Below are positions 15,962-23,751 of a stretch of 64,000 bases of DNA, piece after piece (position 1 is the first letter of the stretch; every line of letters starts with the position of its first letter). Origin of the DNA: Streptomyces sp. LX-29. Lineage in GTDB: Bacteria > Actinomycetota > Actinomycetes > Streptomycetales > Streptomycetaceae. The position numbers and the translations under genes are program-made. The notes beneath the pieces were generated by a model. It did no database searches. It was given only the letters and a program-made list of their open reading frames with translations, and was not told where the DNA came from. The stretch lies in the NCBI RefSeq assembly GCF_029541745.1, contig NZ_CP089746.1, positions 4,597,559 to 4,661,558 of the forward strand, read 5' to 3'.

Positions 15962-16264
15962 CGCCGGTCCTCACCCTTCCTCTGGCTGCCTGTGTGTCCA
16001 GGATGCCATTGGGCGGGGCGCCGCGGACCCGGCATGCGGCGTCCCCGTGCGCTTCCGTGTGCTCCCGGGGGCGCCGGGGCCGGCCGGGGCCCGTGCCGAG
16101 CCCCGGCCGGCCCCGTGTCGCGCGTGAGTGGCCAGGCGGTGGCACGACGGCGAACAACAGGGGTCATAAAACGAACAGAAGGGAAAGTCCTCTCATCTCA
16201 GGCAACGCCGGTTCGCGCAAGCGCCATCAAACAAGGCGCTGAGAACCGGAGTGGAGAAGACGTC
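15962..16264. other. Divergent promoter spacer between TetR and esterase genes
   Basis: This 303-base non-coding spacer includes a relatively A-rich stretch at about 16140-16245, in contrast with the GC-rich surroundings, which probably carries the esterase promoter. No convincing dyad operator was found. Confidence 0.4.
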
Positions 16265-17452
16265 ATGATGGAACTGACCAGCCGATCGCTCGCCTACACC
16301 GTGACCGGGGCCGCGGTGGTCAGCGTGGCACTCACCGTCTGGCTATGGCCACGGTTCGCCGGCCGCGGCGTGGTCGCCGTCCTGGGCAGACTCGGCTCCA
16401 TCGTGGTCACCCAGCTGGCGATCGTCTCCGCGCTGGCGCTGGCGGTGAACACCAACTTCCAGTTCTACGGAACCTGGGACGAGCTGCTCGGGAACGACGA
16501 CGGGGCGCCCGCCGCGCTGGAGAAGTGGGGCGCGGGCGACGGCACCGGGCCCGGGGGAGACCTCAAGGGCGCCCTCGTCCAGCCCGCCGGCCCGGAGGGG
16601 CTGGACCGGGTGCACGGGCTGCCCGAGGGGCGGCCGGAGAAGGTGGGCAAGGTCGAGTCCGTACGGATCATCGGCCGGCGCAGCCAGGTGGCCAACCCGG
16701 CGTACGTCTACCTGCCGCCCCAGTACTTCCAGCACCAGTACGACCGGCAGCGGTTCCCCGTCATCGTCGCCATCAGCGGCTACCCCGGCGGGTCCTTCCT
16801 GCTGGCGCAGCACCTGAGGGTGCCCCAGACCGCGGGGAAGCTGATCGCGAAGGGCAAGCTCCAACCCAGCGTCGTGGTGATGATCCGCCCGACCATCGCC
16901 CCGCCCCGCGACACCCAGTGCGTGGACGTGCCGGGCGGCCCGCAGGCCGAGACCTTCTTCGCCCAGGACCTGCCGGAGGCGCTGCGGGGCCACTACCGGG
17001 TCGGCCGCGACGCCGGTGCGTGGGGCGTGCTCGGCTACTCCTCCGGCGGTAGCTGCGCGCTCCAACTGGCCATGCGCCACCCCCGCACCTACACGGCGGC
17101 GGCCGCCCTCTCCGCCGACTTCAAGGTCAAGAACGACCCGACCACCGGCGACCTCTTCGGCGACGGGGACGGCCGGCTGCGCCGGATGCGCGAGCACGAC
17201 CTGGTGTGGCGGCTGGAGAACCTGCCCGCCCCGCCGGTCTCGGTGCTCGTCGCGACCAGCCGCAAGGGCGAGGGCAACTACCCGGCGGCCAAGAAGTTCC
17301 TGGACGCCGTCAAGCCGCCCATGCGCGCCGACTCCCTCGTCCTCGACCAGGGCAGCCACAACTTCCGCACCTGGCGGCGTGAGCTGCCCGCCTCCCTGGA
17401 GTGGATGAGCCGTCAGCTGACCTTCCCGCAGGACCTGGCGACGGATCGCTGA
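16265..17452 (+). CDS. Membrane-anchored alpha/beta-hydrolase (putative esterase)
   Basis: Predicted 395 residues. Two N-terminal membrane helices (about residues 7-24 and 38-58) are followed by an external alpha/beta-hydrolase domain of the esterase D / antigen 85 type. The nucleophile is the second serine of GYSSGG; the acid is probably the Asp of ALSADF and the His that of GSHNFRTW. It probably acts on an ester outside the membrane; the substrate is unknown. Start ATG 16265 has GGAG eight bases ahead; an ATG one codon later is possible. A strong hairpin follows. Confidence 0.82.
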   Translation: MMELTSRSLAYTVTGAAVVSVALTVWLWPRFAGRGVVAVLGRLGSIVVTQLAIVSALALAVNTNFQFYGTWDELLGNDDGAPAALEKWGAGDGTGPGGDLKGALVQPAGPEGLDRVHGLPEGRPEKVGKVESVRIIGRRSQVANPAYVYLPPQYFQHQYDRQRFPVIVAISGYPGGSFLLAQHLRVPQTAGKLIAKGKLQPSVVVMIRPTIAPPRDTQCVDVPGGPQAETFFAQDLPEALRGHYRVGRDAGAWGVLGYSSGGSCALQLAMRHPRTYTAAAALSADFKVKNDPTTGDLFGDGDGRLRRMREHDLVWRLENLPAPPVSVLVATSRKGEGNYPAAKKFLDAVKPPMRADSLVLDQGSHNFRTWRRELPASLEWMSRQLTFPQDLATDR

Positions 17453-17485
17453 GGCCGCGCGTCCCCGAACCCGCGGGGAACGAGA

Positions 17486-17527
17486 AACGCCGGGGCGGGC
17501 TGGAGAGATCCAGCCCGCCCCGGCGTT
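17486..17527. terminator. Strong bidirectional hairpin terminator
   Basis: A perfect 19-bp stem closed by a GAGA tetraloop, between the convergent esterase and accA2 genes. Confidence 0.88.
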
Positions 17528-17557
17528 CGTTCCCGGGCCCGTCGTCGGGCCCCGGTG

Positions 17558-19309
17558 TCAGTCCTTGATCTCGCAGATGACGGCGCCGGAGGTGATGGAC
17601 GCGCCGACCTCGGCGGCCAGTCCCTTGACCGTGCCCGCGCGGTGCGCGTTCAGCGGCTGCTCCATCTTCATCGCCTCCAGGACCACGATCAGCTCGCCCT
17701 CGGCGACCTGCTGACCCTCCTCGACCGCCACCTTCACGATCGTGCCCTGCATCGGCGACGCCAACGCATCACCCGAAGCCGCCGAACCCGACTTACGAGC
17801 CGCCTTCCGCTTCGGCTTACGCGCACCCCCACCTCCGGCGGCCGCGGTCGCCACACCCAAAGACGCGGGCAGGGACACCTCCAGCCGCTTACCCCCGACC
17901 TCGACCACCACGGTCTCGCGGGACTCCGCCTCAACCTCCTCCACACCGGTGGGCGTGTAGGCGGGGATGGTGTTGACGAACTCCGTCTCGATCCACCGCG
18001 TGTGCACCGTGAACGGATCGGAGGTGAACGCCGGGTCGGTGACCACGGCCCGGTGGAACGGGATCGCGGTCGCCATCCCCTCCACCCTGAACTCCGCCAG
18101 AGCCCGCGCCGCCCGCTGCAACGCCTGCTCACGGGTCGCACCGGTCACGATCAACTTGGCCAGCAGCGAGTCCCACGCCGGACCGATCACCGACCCGGAC
18201 TCCACACCCGCGTCCAACCGCACACCCGGACCCGACGGCGGGGCGAACAGCGTGACCGTGCCCGGAGCGGGCAGGAAGTTACGACCCGGGTCCTCACCGT
18301 TGATCCGGAACTCGAACGAGTGCCCCCGCACCGCAGGGTCCCCGTAACCGAGCTCCTCACCATCGGCGATCCGGAACATCTCCCGCACCAGATCGATCCC
18401 CGTGACCTCCTCGGTCACCGGGTGCTCCACCTGAAGCCGGGTGTTCACCTCCAGGAACGAGATCGTGCCATCGCTGCCGACCAGGAACTCCACCGTGCCG
18501 GCACCCACATAACCGGCCTCCTTCAAGATGGCCTTGGACGCCGCGTACAACTGCGCGTTCTGCTCCGGGGTGAGGAACGGAGCCGGGGCCTCCTCCACCA
18601 GCTTCTGATGACGCCGCTGAAGCGAGCAGTCACGGGTGGAGACCACCACCACGTTGCCATGCCGGTCGGCCAGACACTGCGTCTCCACATGCCGCGGCTT
18701 GTCCAGGTAGCGCTCCACGAAGCACTCACCCCGACCGAAGGCGGCCACCGCCTCCCGCACCGCGGACTCATACAGCTCCGGCACCTCCTCCAGCGTGCGG
18801 GCGACCTTCAGACCACGCCCACCACCACCGAAAGCAGCCTTGATCGCGATCGGCAGCCCATGCTCCCGCGCGAACGCCACGACCTCCTCCGCACCCGAGA
18901 CCGGGTCAGGAGTACCCGCGACCAACGGAGCACCCGCACGCTGAGCGATATGACGAGCGGCGACCTTGTCACCCAGATCCCGGATCGCCTGCGGCGGCGG
19001 ACCGATCCAGGTCAACCCCGCATCGATCACAGCCTGCGCGAACTCCGCGTTCTCAGACAGGAACCCGTACCCCGGATGCACCGCGTCCGCACCCGACTCC
19101 GCCGCCGCGGCCAACACCTTGGCCATATCCAGATAACTGGCCGCCGGAGTGTCACCGCCCAGCGCGTAGGCCTCGTCAGCCGCACGCACATGCACCGCGT
19201 CCCGGTCCGGCTCGGCGTACACAGCTACGCTCGCGATCCCGGCATCCCGACAGGCACGGGCAACGCGGACAGCGATTTCGCCACGGTTGGCGATGAGCAC
19301 CTTGCGCAC
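17558..19309 (-). CDS. accA2: Acyl-CoA carboxylase alpha subunit AccA2 (biotin carboxylase plus biotin carrier)
   Basis: Predicted 583 residues. Biotin carboxylase covers about residues 1-445 (ATP-grasp loop FGGGGRGLKV; catalytic EVNTRLQVEHPVTE), then an Ala/Gly/Lys linker and a biotinyl domain with K548 in EAMKMEQ. It carboxylates biotin and serves PccB, and probably other beta subunits, to make methylmalonyl- and malonyl-CoA. BirA at 25567 should attach the biotin. Codon use is odd: from the start to about 17,760 many codons end in T or are TTG or TCG, while the last 200 bases have the normal GC-ended style, as if the gene were a mosaic. Confidence 0.95.
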   Translation of the reverse strand: MRKVLIANRGEIAVRVARACRDAGIASVAVYAEPDRDAVHVRAADEAYALGGDTPAASYLDMAKVLAAAAESGADAVHPGYGFLSENAEFAQAVIDAGLTWIGPPPQAIRDLGDKVAARHIAQRAGAPLVAGTPDPVSGAEEVVAFAREHGLPIAIKAAFGGGGRGLKVARTLEEVPELYESAVREAVAAFGRGECFVERYLDKPRHVETQCLADRHGNVVVVSTRDCSLQRRHQKLVEEAPAPFLTPEQNAQLYAASKAILKEAGYVGAGTVEFLVGSDGTISFLEVNTRLQVEHPVTEEVTGIDLVREMFRIADGEELGYGDPAVRGHSFEFRINGEDPGRNFLPAPGTVTLFAPPSGPGVRLDAGVESGSVIGPAWDSLLAKLIVTGATREQALQRAARALAEFRVEGMATAIPFHRAVVTDPAFTSDPFTVHTRWIETEFVNTIPAYTPTGVEEVEAESRETVVVEVGGKRLEVSLPASLGVATAAAGGGGARKPKRKAARKSGSAASGDALASPMQGTIVKVAVEEGQQVAEGELIVVLEAMKMEQPLNAHRAGTVKGLAAEVGASITSGAVICEIKD

Positions 19310-19732
19310 GATGGCTCCCTCCTTGAAACAAGCTGAGTTTAGGTACTGGCGACACTGCCCGCCGAGGCGAGTCCGGGGGTGAGCTTGACCACACGGAGTG
19401 TGAAGGTGGCCCCGCGAAGCTGGCGAAATCCTCTATCGCTCCACGGTACGCCGGGTTTTTCAGGCCCCCGTATGCCTTGGGGTGTGGCCTAAGTCTCCGC
19501 TCGGGGCGCCGTGGGCATTCGGCGTTTCTTTGTTGAATTCCTACGAACGGCGGCCGGAAACTTTGCCGTGCCGGGCGCGTCGGCCGAGCGCGTCGCGGAC
19601 CCCCCTATTGACCCCTTGCAGACCCCTTGTCCCTGGGCTTACCCGTTAGTAGCGTTCCGGATGTCGCTCGTACCGGGGGTAACGGCCCGGGCGCCGGGGC
19701 GGCGACGGCGGGGAGCGGAAGAGGTGGGCGGG
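19310..19732. other. Divergent promoter region, accA2 and membrane protein
   Basis: This 423-base non-coding spacer is less GC-rich than its surroundings. A direct repeat of GACCCCTTG (around 19610-19630) lies about 100 bases before the membrane protein start. No dyad operator stands out. Confidence 0.45.
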
Positions 19733-20191
19733 GTGGCACGCAGGCCGGTGGCCGCGGTGGCGGCGGTGGTGCTGATGGCCGAGGCGCTCGGCATAGCGCT
19801 GCTCAACTGGGTCCTCGGTCTGATGGTGGACCGGCAGAAGATGTCCATGGGCGGCATGGATCCTGACGCCATGTCGACCGGCACCTGGGTGATGGGTGGG
19901 CTCTTCGGTCTCTATCTGCTCTTCTGCGGCGTGACCCTGCTGCGCACCGCCCTGCGCGACCGCGGTCCGGGGCGCTTCGCCCGGATCGTGCTCATCAGCT
20001 GCGCGGTGGTGCACGGCGTGTTGGGCGCGCTGACCGTGGGCCTGGTCGGCTGGACGGCCTTCGCGTACCTGATGGTGGTGCTCGGCCTGATCGTGCTCAC
20101 CCTGCTGGCCTACGACGAGCGGCGCGAGCCCGGGACCCCCGTCAAGGACGTCCCGGGGCCTCCGGGCGACCCGGGCCCCGAGCCCGTGTAG
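19733..20191 (+). CDS. Four-helix membrane protein of unknown function
   Basis: Predicted 152 residues with four hydrophobic helices (about 5-28, 50-70, 80-100 and 105-125) and a short polar C-terminus rich in Pro and Gly. GTG 19733 is chosen because GGAAGAGG precedes it at good spacing and the first helix starts at once; an upstream in-frame start would add 74 unlikely residues. The conserved place between accA2 and maf suggests an old neighbourhood, but no function can be read from the sequence. Confidence 0.75.
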   Translation: MARRPVAAVAAVVLMAEALGIALLNWVLGLMVDRQKMSMGGMDPDAMSTGTWVMGGLFGLYLLFCGVTLLRTALRDRGPGRFARIVLISCAVVHGVLGALTVGLVGWTAFAYLMVVLGLIVLTLLAYDERREPGTPVKDVPGPPGDPGPEPV

Positions 20192-20197
20192 CCGGGG

Positions 20198-20542
20198 CTA
20201 CCGGTCGGCCGGCGGGTCCGCCGGACGCTCGGCGAGGTTCTGGGCCACCAGGTCCAGCAGCCCGGGGAAGCGCGCGTCCAGCTCCGCCCGGCGCAGCGTC
20301 GCCATCCGGCTGTTGCCCCGGTCGACCTGGCGGATCAGGCCCGCCTCGCGCAGCACCCGGAAGTGGTGGGTGCGGGTGGACTTGGAGATGGGCAGCCCGA
20401 ACGAGGAGCAGTGCCGGGCGGTCTCCGGCGGCTCGGCGAGCAGCGCCGAGACGATCTCGTACCGCAACGGGTCGGCCAGCGCGCCGAGGACCGCGCGCAG
20501 CTCCATCTCGCCCGGGGTCGGATGGCCGTCCGCGTCAGGCAT
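20198..20542 (-). CDS. ArsR-family winged-helix regulator
   Basis: Predicted 114 residues with the ArsR fold: ALADPLRYEIVSALL as the first helices and ISKSTRTHHFRVLREAGLI as the recognition helix and wing entry. No cysteine-pair metal site is seen, so it is not an obvious metal sensor. It overlaps the maf 3' end by eight bases and is translated after it. Confidence 0.85.
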   Translation of the reverse strand: MPDADGHPTPGEMELRAVLGALADPLRYEIVSALLAEPPETARHCSSFGLPISKSTRTHHFRVLREAGLIRQVDRGNSRMATLRRAELDARFPGLLDLVAQNLAERPADPPADR

Positions 20543-21164
20543 CGCCGTCGCCGCCGGCGGCGGTCCACAGCTCGGTGATGGCCACGTCCAACTCGGCGAG
20601 CAGGCGACGCAGCAGCGGCAGGGACAGGCCGATCACATTGCCCGGATCGCCGTCGATGCCGTCGATGAACGGCGCCGAGCGGCCGTCGAGGGTGAAGGCG
20701 CCGGCGACGTACAGCGGTTCGCCGCTGGCCACGTACGCCGCGACCTCGGCGTCGCTGGGCTCGCCGAAGCGGACCGTGGTGGAGGCCGTGGCCGAGGTGC
20801 GCCGGCCGTTCGCGGTGTCGATCACGCAGTGCCCGGTGCGCAGCACCCCGGCGCGGCCGCGCATCGCCTTCCAGCGGGCGGTGGCCTCCTCGGCGTCGGC
20901 GGGCTTCCCGAGCGCCTCGCCGTCCAGTTCCAGCACGGAGTCGCAGCCGATGACGAGGGCGTCGGTGGCCTCCGGGCGCGCCGCCACCGCGTCCGCCTTG
21001 GCCTCGGCCAGCAGTCGGGCCAGCTCGGCGGGCGAGCCGGCGGTGAGGGCGTCCTCGTCCACTCCGCTGACGATCACCTCGGGGGCCAGCCCCGCCTGGC
21101 GCAACAGCCCCAGCCGGGCGGGGGAGGCGGAGGCGAGGACGAGGCGGCGGCGTGGCTCAGTCAT
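20535..21164 (-). CDS. maf: Maf-family nucleoside triphosphate pyrophosphatase
   Basis: Predicted 209 residues, the normal family size. The N-terminal LVLASASPARLGLLRQAG and the later GCDSVLELDGEALGKP are the defining Maf motifs. It hydrolyses non-canonical or modified nucleotides such as dTTP/UTP-type substrates, and affects septation in other bacteria when overproduced. It is translationally coupled to the downstream ArsR gene. Confidence 0.93.
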   Translation of the reverse strand: MTEPRRRLVLASASPARLGLLRQAGLAPEVIVSGVDEDALTAGSPAELARLLAEAKADAVAARPEATDALVIGCDSVLELDGEALGKPADAEEATARWKAMRGRAGVLRTGHCVIDTANGRRTSATASTTVRFGEPSDAEVAAYVASGEPLYVAGAFTLDGRSAPFIDGIDGDPGNVIGLSLPLLRRLLAELDVAITELWTAAGGDGDA

Positions 21165-21600
21165 GCGCTCCAGCGTAGAGAACCCGCTCGCCCTCCGGGG
21201 ACGGTGCCCGCCCGGAGCGCGGCCTGAGCGGCGCTCGGGGGCCGTACGGCCGGTCCCCGGCCCACACCGCCCCGCCCTCGGCTCCGGCTTGAGCGGCGCC
21301 GGGCCCGCCCGTCGCGCGCCGCCCCGGACTCGACCGCGCCCCGAGCGACGGACGCCGGGGCCGAGGGCCGCCCGCCGGCCGTCGAGCCGCCTACGACCGC
21401 CACGGGGGGCGCGATCCGAGGGCCGGGCGGCCGGGGCGGGGCGGAGCGCCGTACGGGCGGCTCGGGCAGGCCCGTGAGGCTCGCTCGGACCGTCGACGGC
21501 CCGGGTGCCGCGGGAGGACGCGAACGGGCCCGGACGCCGCGTACTCGGCGTCCGGGCCCGTTCGCTCAGGCTCGGGTCGTCATCCCCGTGTCGACGGGGG
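21165..21600. other. GC-rich spacer between maf and the PBP gene
   Basis: This 436-base stretch of extreme GC content has no believable gene. It contains the PBP terminator at 21520-21565 and imperfect repeats of CCGGGGCGG-type sequence. The maf promoter must lie near 21165-21250. Confidence 0.45.
21520..21565 (-). terminator. Strong terminator hairpin after the PBP gene
   Basis: A perfect 20-bp stem with a 6-base loop, 35 bases beyond the stop codon of the penicillin-binding protein gene. Confidence 0.85.
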
Positions 21601-23070
21601 TCACTTCTTCGACTTGAGGACGGCCTCCATGACCTTCTTGGCGATCGGGCCGGCGAGGCCGCCGCCGGAGATCTGGTCGCGGGGGATGCTGTTCTCCGGG
21701 TCGATCATCACCGCGACGGCGACCGGGGAGCCGTCGCCCTGCTTGGCGTAGGAGATGAACCAGGCCAGCGGCGGGATCTCGTTGTCGAGGCCGCGCTGGG
21801 CGGTGCCGGTCTTGGCGCCGACGGTCACCCCGGCGATGCGGCCGGGCTTGCCGGTGCCCTTCTCCGCGGTGTCCTCCATCATCTCCTGGAGCTTCTTGGC
21901 GGTGTCCTCGGAGACGGCCTCGGACATGACCTCCGGCTCGTGCTCCTCGATGGGGTCGAGGTCGGGGCCGCGCAGCTGCTCGACCATGTACGGCTTCATC
22001 AGCGTGCCGTCGTTGGCGATGGCGGCGGTCATCATCGCGATCTGGAGCGGGGTGGCGCGGACGCTGGACTGGCCGATGCCGGACATCGCGGTCTGCGGGC
22101 GGTCCATCTCCTTGGGGAAGACGCTCTCCACGGCGCGGGTCGGGGTGTCGACCTCGGGGTCGTTGAAGCCGAACTTCTCCGCCGTCTCGCGCATCTTGTC
22201 CTTGCCGAGATCGGCGCTGACCTTGCCGTAGACGTTGTTGCAGGAGTGCTGCATGGCCACGTTGAGCGAGGCGTTCTTGCAGGGCGCGGTCGGGCTGTGG
22301 TTGGGCAGCACCCGGTTGGTGTCCGGCATGGTCCACGGGTCGGGGGACTCCGTGGGGGCGTTGACGTCGGAGTACTTCTCGTGCTCCAGGGCGGCGGCCG
22401 CGGTGATGACCTTGAAGGTGGAGCCGGGGGCGTAGGTCTCCTTCAGTGCCCGGTTGACCATCGGCTTGCGCTTGTCCTTCTGGAGCTTGTCCCAGGCCTC
22501 GGCGTCCTTGTTGGAGTTGCCCGCGAAGACCGAGGGGTCGTACGAGGGGGTGCTGGCCAGCGCCAGGATCCTGCCCGTGCTCGGCTCGATGGCGACGACG
22601 GCGCCGACCTTGTCGCCCAGGCCCTTGTAGGCGGCCTTCTGCGCCTTCGGGTTGATGGTGGTGACGACGTCGCCGCCCTGCCGCTTCTTCCCGGTGAACA
22701 TGTCGACGGTGTTCTGCAGGAACAGCCGGTCGTCGGTGCCGCTGAGCAGCTTGTTGTTGAGCGCTTCCAGGTGGGTGTAGCCGTAGGTCTGGGAGGAGTA
22801 GCCGGTGACCGGGGCGTACATCGGGCCGTTCTTGAAGACGCGCTTGTACTTGAAGTCGGAGCTGTCCACCGCCACCGAGCCGGTGATCGGGTGGCCGCCG
22901 ACGATGATGTTGCCTCGCGGATGGGCGAACGCCTCGATCTTCACCCGCCGGTTCTGCTCATGGCTCTTGAGCTCCTCGGCGCGCTTGAAGCCGAGGTTGT
23001 TGGCTTGGATGAGGAGCGCGAGGATCAGCAGGCCGCTGAAGATGGCGATGTGGCGGATGGGCCTGTTCAT
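21601..23070 (-). CDS. Class B penicillin-binding protein (PbpA type)
   Basis: Predicted 489 residues. A single N-terminal membrane helix (about 7-24) is followed by a short dimerisation domain and the transpeptidase domain with all three active-site motifs: S217 in STFK, S276 in SCN and K420 in KTG. It cross-links peptidoglycan outside the membrane. Unlike the usual pbpA there is no neighbouring rodA/ftsW-type gene or PASTA kinase here, so its glycosyltransferase partner must be encoded elsewhere. Confidence 0.92.
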   Translation of the reverse strand: MNRPIRHIAIFSGLLILALLIQANNLGFKRAEELKSHEQNRRVKIEAFAHPRGNIIVGGHPITGSVAVDSSDFKYKRVFKNGPMYAPVTGYSSQTYGYTHLEALNNKLLSGTDDRLFLQNTVDMFTGKKRQGGDVVTTINPKAQKAAYKGLGDKVGAVVAIEPSTGRILALASTPSYDPSVFAGNSNKDAEAWDKLQKDKRKPMVNRALKETYAPGSTFKVITAAAALEHEKYSDVNAPTESPDPWTMPDTNRVLPNHSPTAPCKNASLNVAMQHSCNNVYGKVSADLGKDKMRETAEKFGFNDPEVDTPTRAVESVFPKEMDRPQTAMSGIGQSSVRATPLQIAMMTAAIANDGTLMKPYMVEQLRGPDLDPIEEHEPEVMSEAVSEDTAKKLQEMMEDTAEKGTGKPGRIAGVTVGAKTGTAQRGLDNEIPPLAWFISYAKQGDGSPVAVAVMIDPENSIPRDQISGGGLAGPIAKKVMEAVLKSKK

Positions 23071-23182
23071 CGTTTGGTGGGTCCCCCTGGTGCCCGGCTA
23101 TGGCTATTGATCTTCTTATGAAGATGCGAAACCGGCCGCGCCGGTTGCCTCGGGCGGGACGCCCGTCGCCTCGGGCAAGGCT

Positions 23183-23244
23183 CGGGAGGGGGATCGCCTG
23201 GGCGAGGCCCGGTCGACCCGGGAGGGGGATCGCCTCAGGCGAGG
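23183..23244. repeat. 26-bp direct repeat spanning the stop codon of the small membrane protein gene
   Basis: The sequence CGGGAGGGGGATCGCCT and the next nine bases occur at 23183-23208 and again at 23219-23244 with few changes. The right-hand copy contains the stop codon (23235-23237, minus strand) of the 42-residue gene. A third, more degraded copy follows towards 23150. Confidence 0.8.
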
Positions 23245-23363
23245 CAGAGGAAGATCAGGGTGACGGCCATGGCGATCGCCAGGACGGTGCGCGCGCGGCG
23301 GAGCATCGCCTGCGCCTGGCGCAGCTCCTCGGGCGGCTCATTCAGCGGATCGGACCACAGCAT
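23235..23363 (-). CDS. 42-residue single-helix membrane protein (MmpB-like?)
   Basis: Short gene encoding MLWSDPLNEPPEELRQAQAM and a basic stretch, followed by the hydrophobic helix VLAIAMAVTLIFLCLA at the very C-terminus, so a tail-anchored or N-in membrane peptide is expected. ATG 23363 lies between the 34-bp palindrome and the coding start. It resembles, from memory, a small morphogenic membrane protein (MmpB) annotated in streptomycetes; I cannot verify that. A longer reading upstream would run through the palindrome and is not favoured. Confidence 0.65.
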   Translation of the reverse strand: MLWSDPLNEPPEELRQAQAMLRRARTVLAIAMAVTLIFLCLA

Positions 23364-23388
23364 GGAACGATCCTGCGGGTGGAACGGC

Positions 23389-23422
23389 CATGGCGCCTGA
23401 GTACGCGTACTCAGGCGCCATG
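23389..23422. promoter_or_regulatory. Perfect 34-bp palindrome upstream of the small membrane protein
   Basis: CATGGCGCCTGAGTACG is followed directly by its exact reverse complement, giving 34 bases of perfect dyad symmetry with no spacer. It lies 26 bases before ATG 23363 and 100 bases after the pccE stop. It could be a protein operator, an attenuator or a cruciform; the absence of a loop favours an operator. Confidence 0.8.
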
Positions 23423-23522
23423 AAGCGGAGGCCCCAAAACCGGAGCCACCGGAACCGGAGGAGCGGCGAGAGCCCCGCGGCGGGCGCCGCGCGAGGGTCG
23501 CCACTCCAGCGGTTCACCCAGC

Positions 23523-23729
23523 TCAGGCCGGCCAGTAGGTGGTGCGCCAGGCGTTCGGGCCGGGGTGCGGCCGGCGTCGTCCCGGAATGGTGCGGGCGGG
23601 GTCGGCCCACTCCTGCGGCAGACCCTGGCCCGGCGCGGCGGCCGCCGCGGCCGCCGCGCGGGCCTGGACCACCGCGAGTGCGGCGGCCAACTCCTCGGGG
23701 GTCGGGTTGCCCCGGATTACCTTGATCAT
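23523..23729 (-). CDS. pccE: Acyl-CoA carboxylase epsilon subunit PccE
   Basis: Predicted 68 residues. IKVIRGNPTPEELAAALAVV at the N-terminus, an Ala-rich helix and the C-terminal WRTTYWPA pattern are characteristic of the small epsilon subunit that boosts activity of the AccA2-PccB complex. It starts 22 bases after pccB stops, so it is in the same operon. Confidence 0.9.
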   Translation of the reverse strand: MIKVIRGNPTPEELAAALAVVQARAAAAAAAAPGQGLPQEWADPARTIPGRRRPHPGPNAWRTTYWPA

Positions 23730-23751
23730 GGAAACAGCCCCTTCCTGACGC

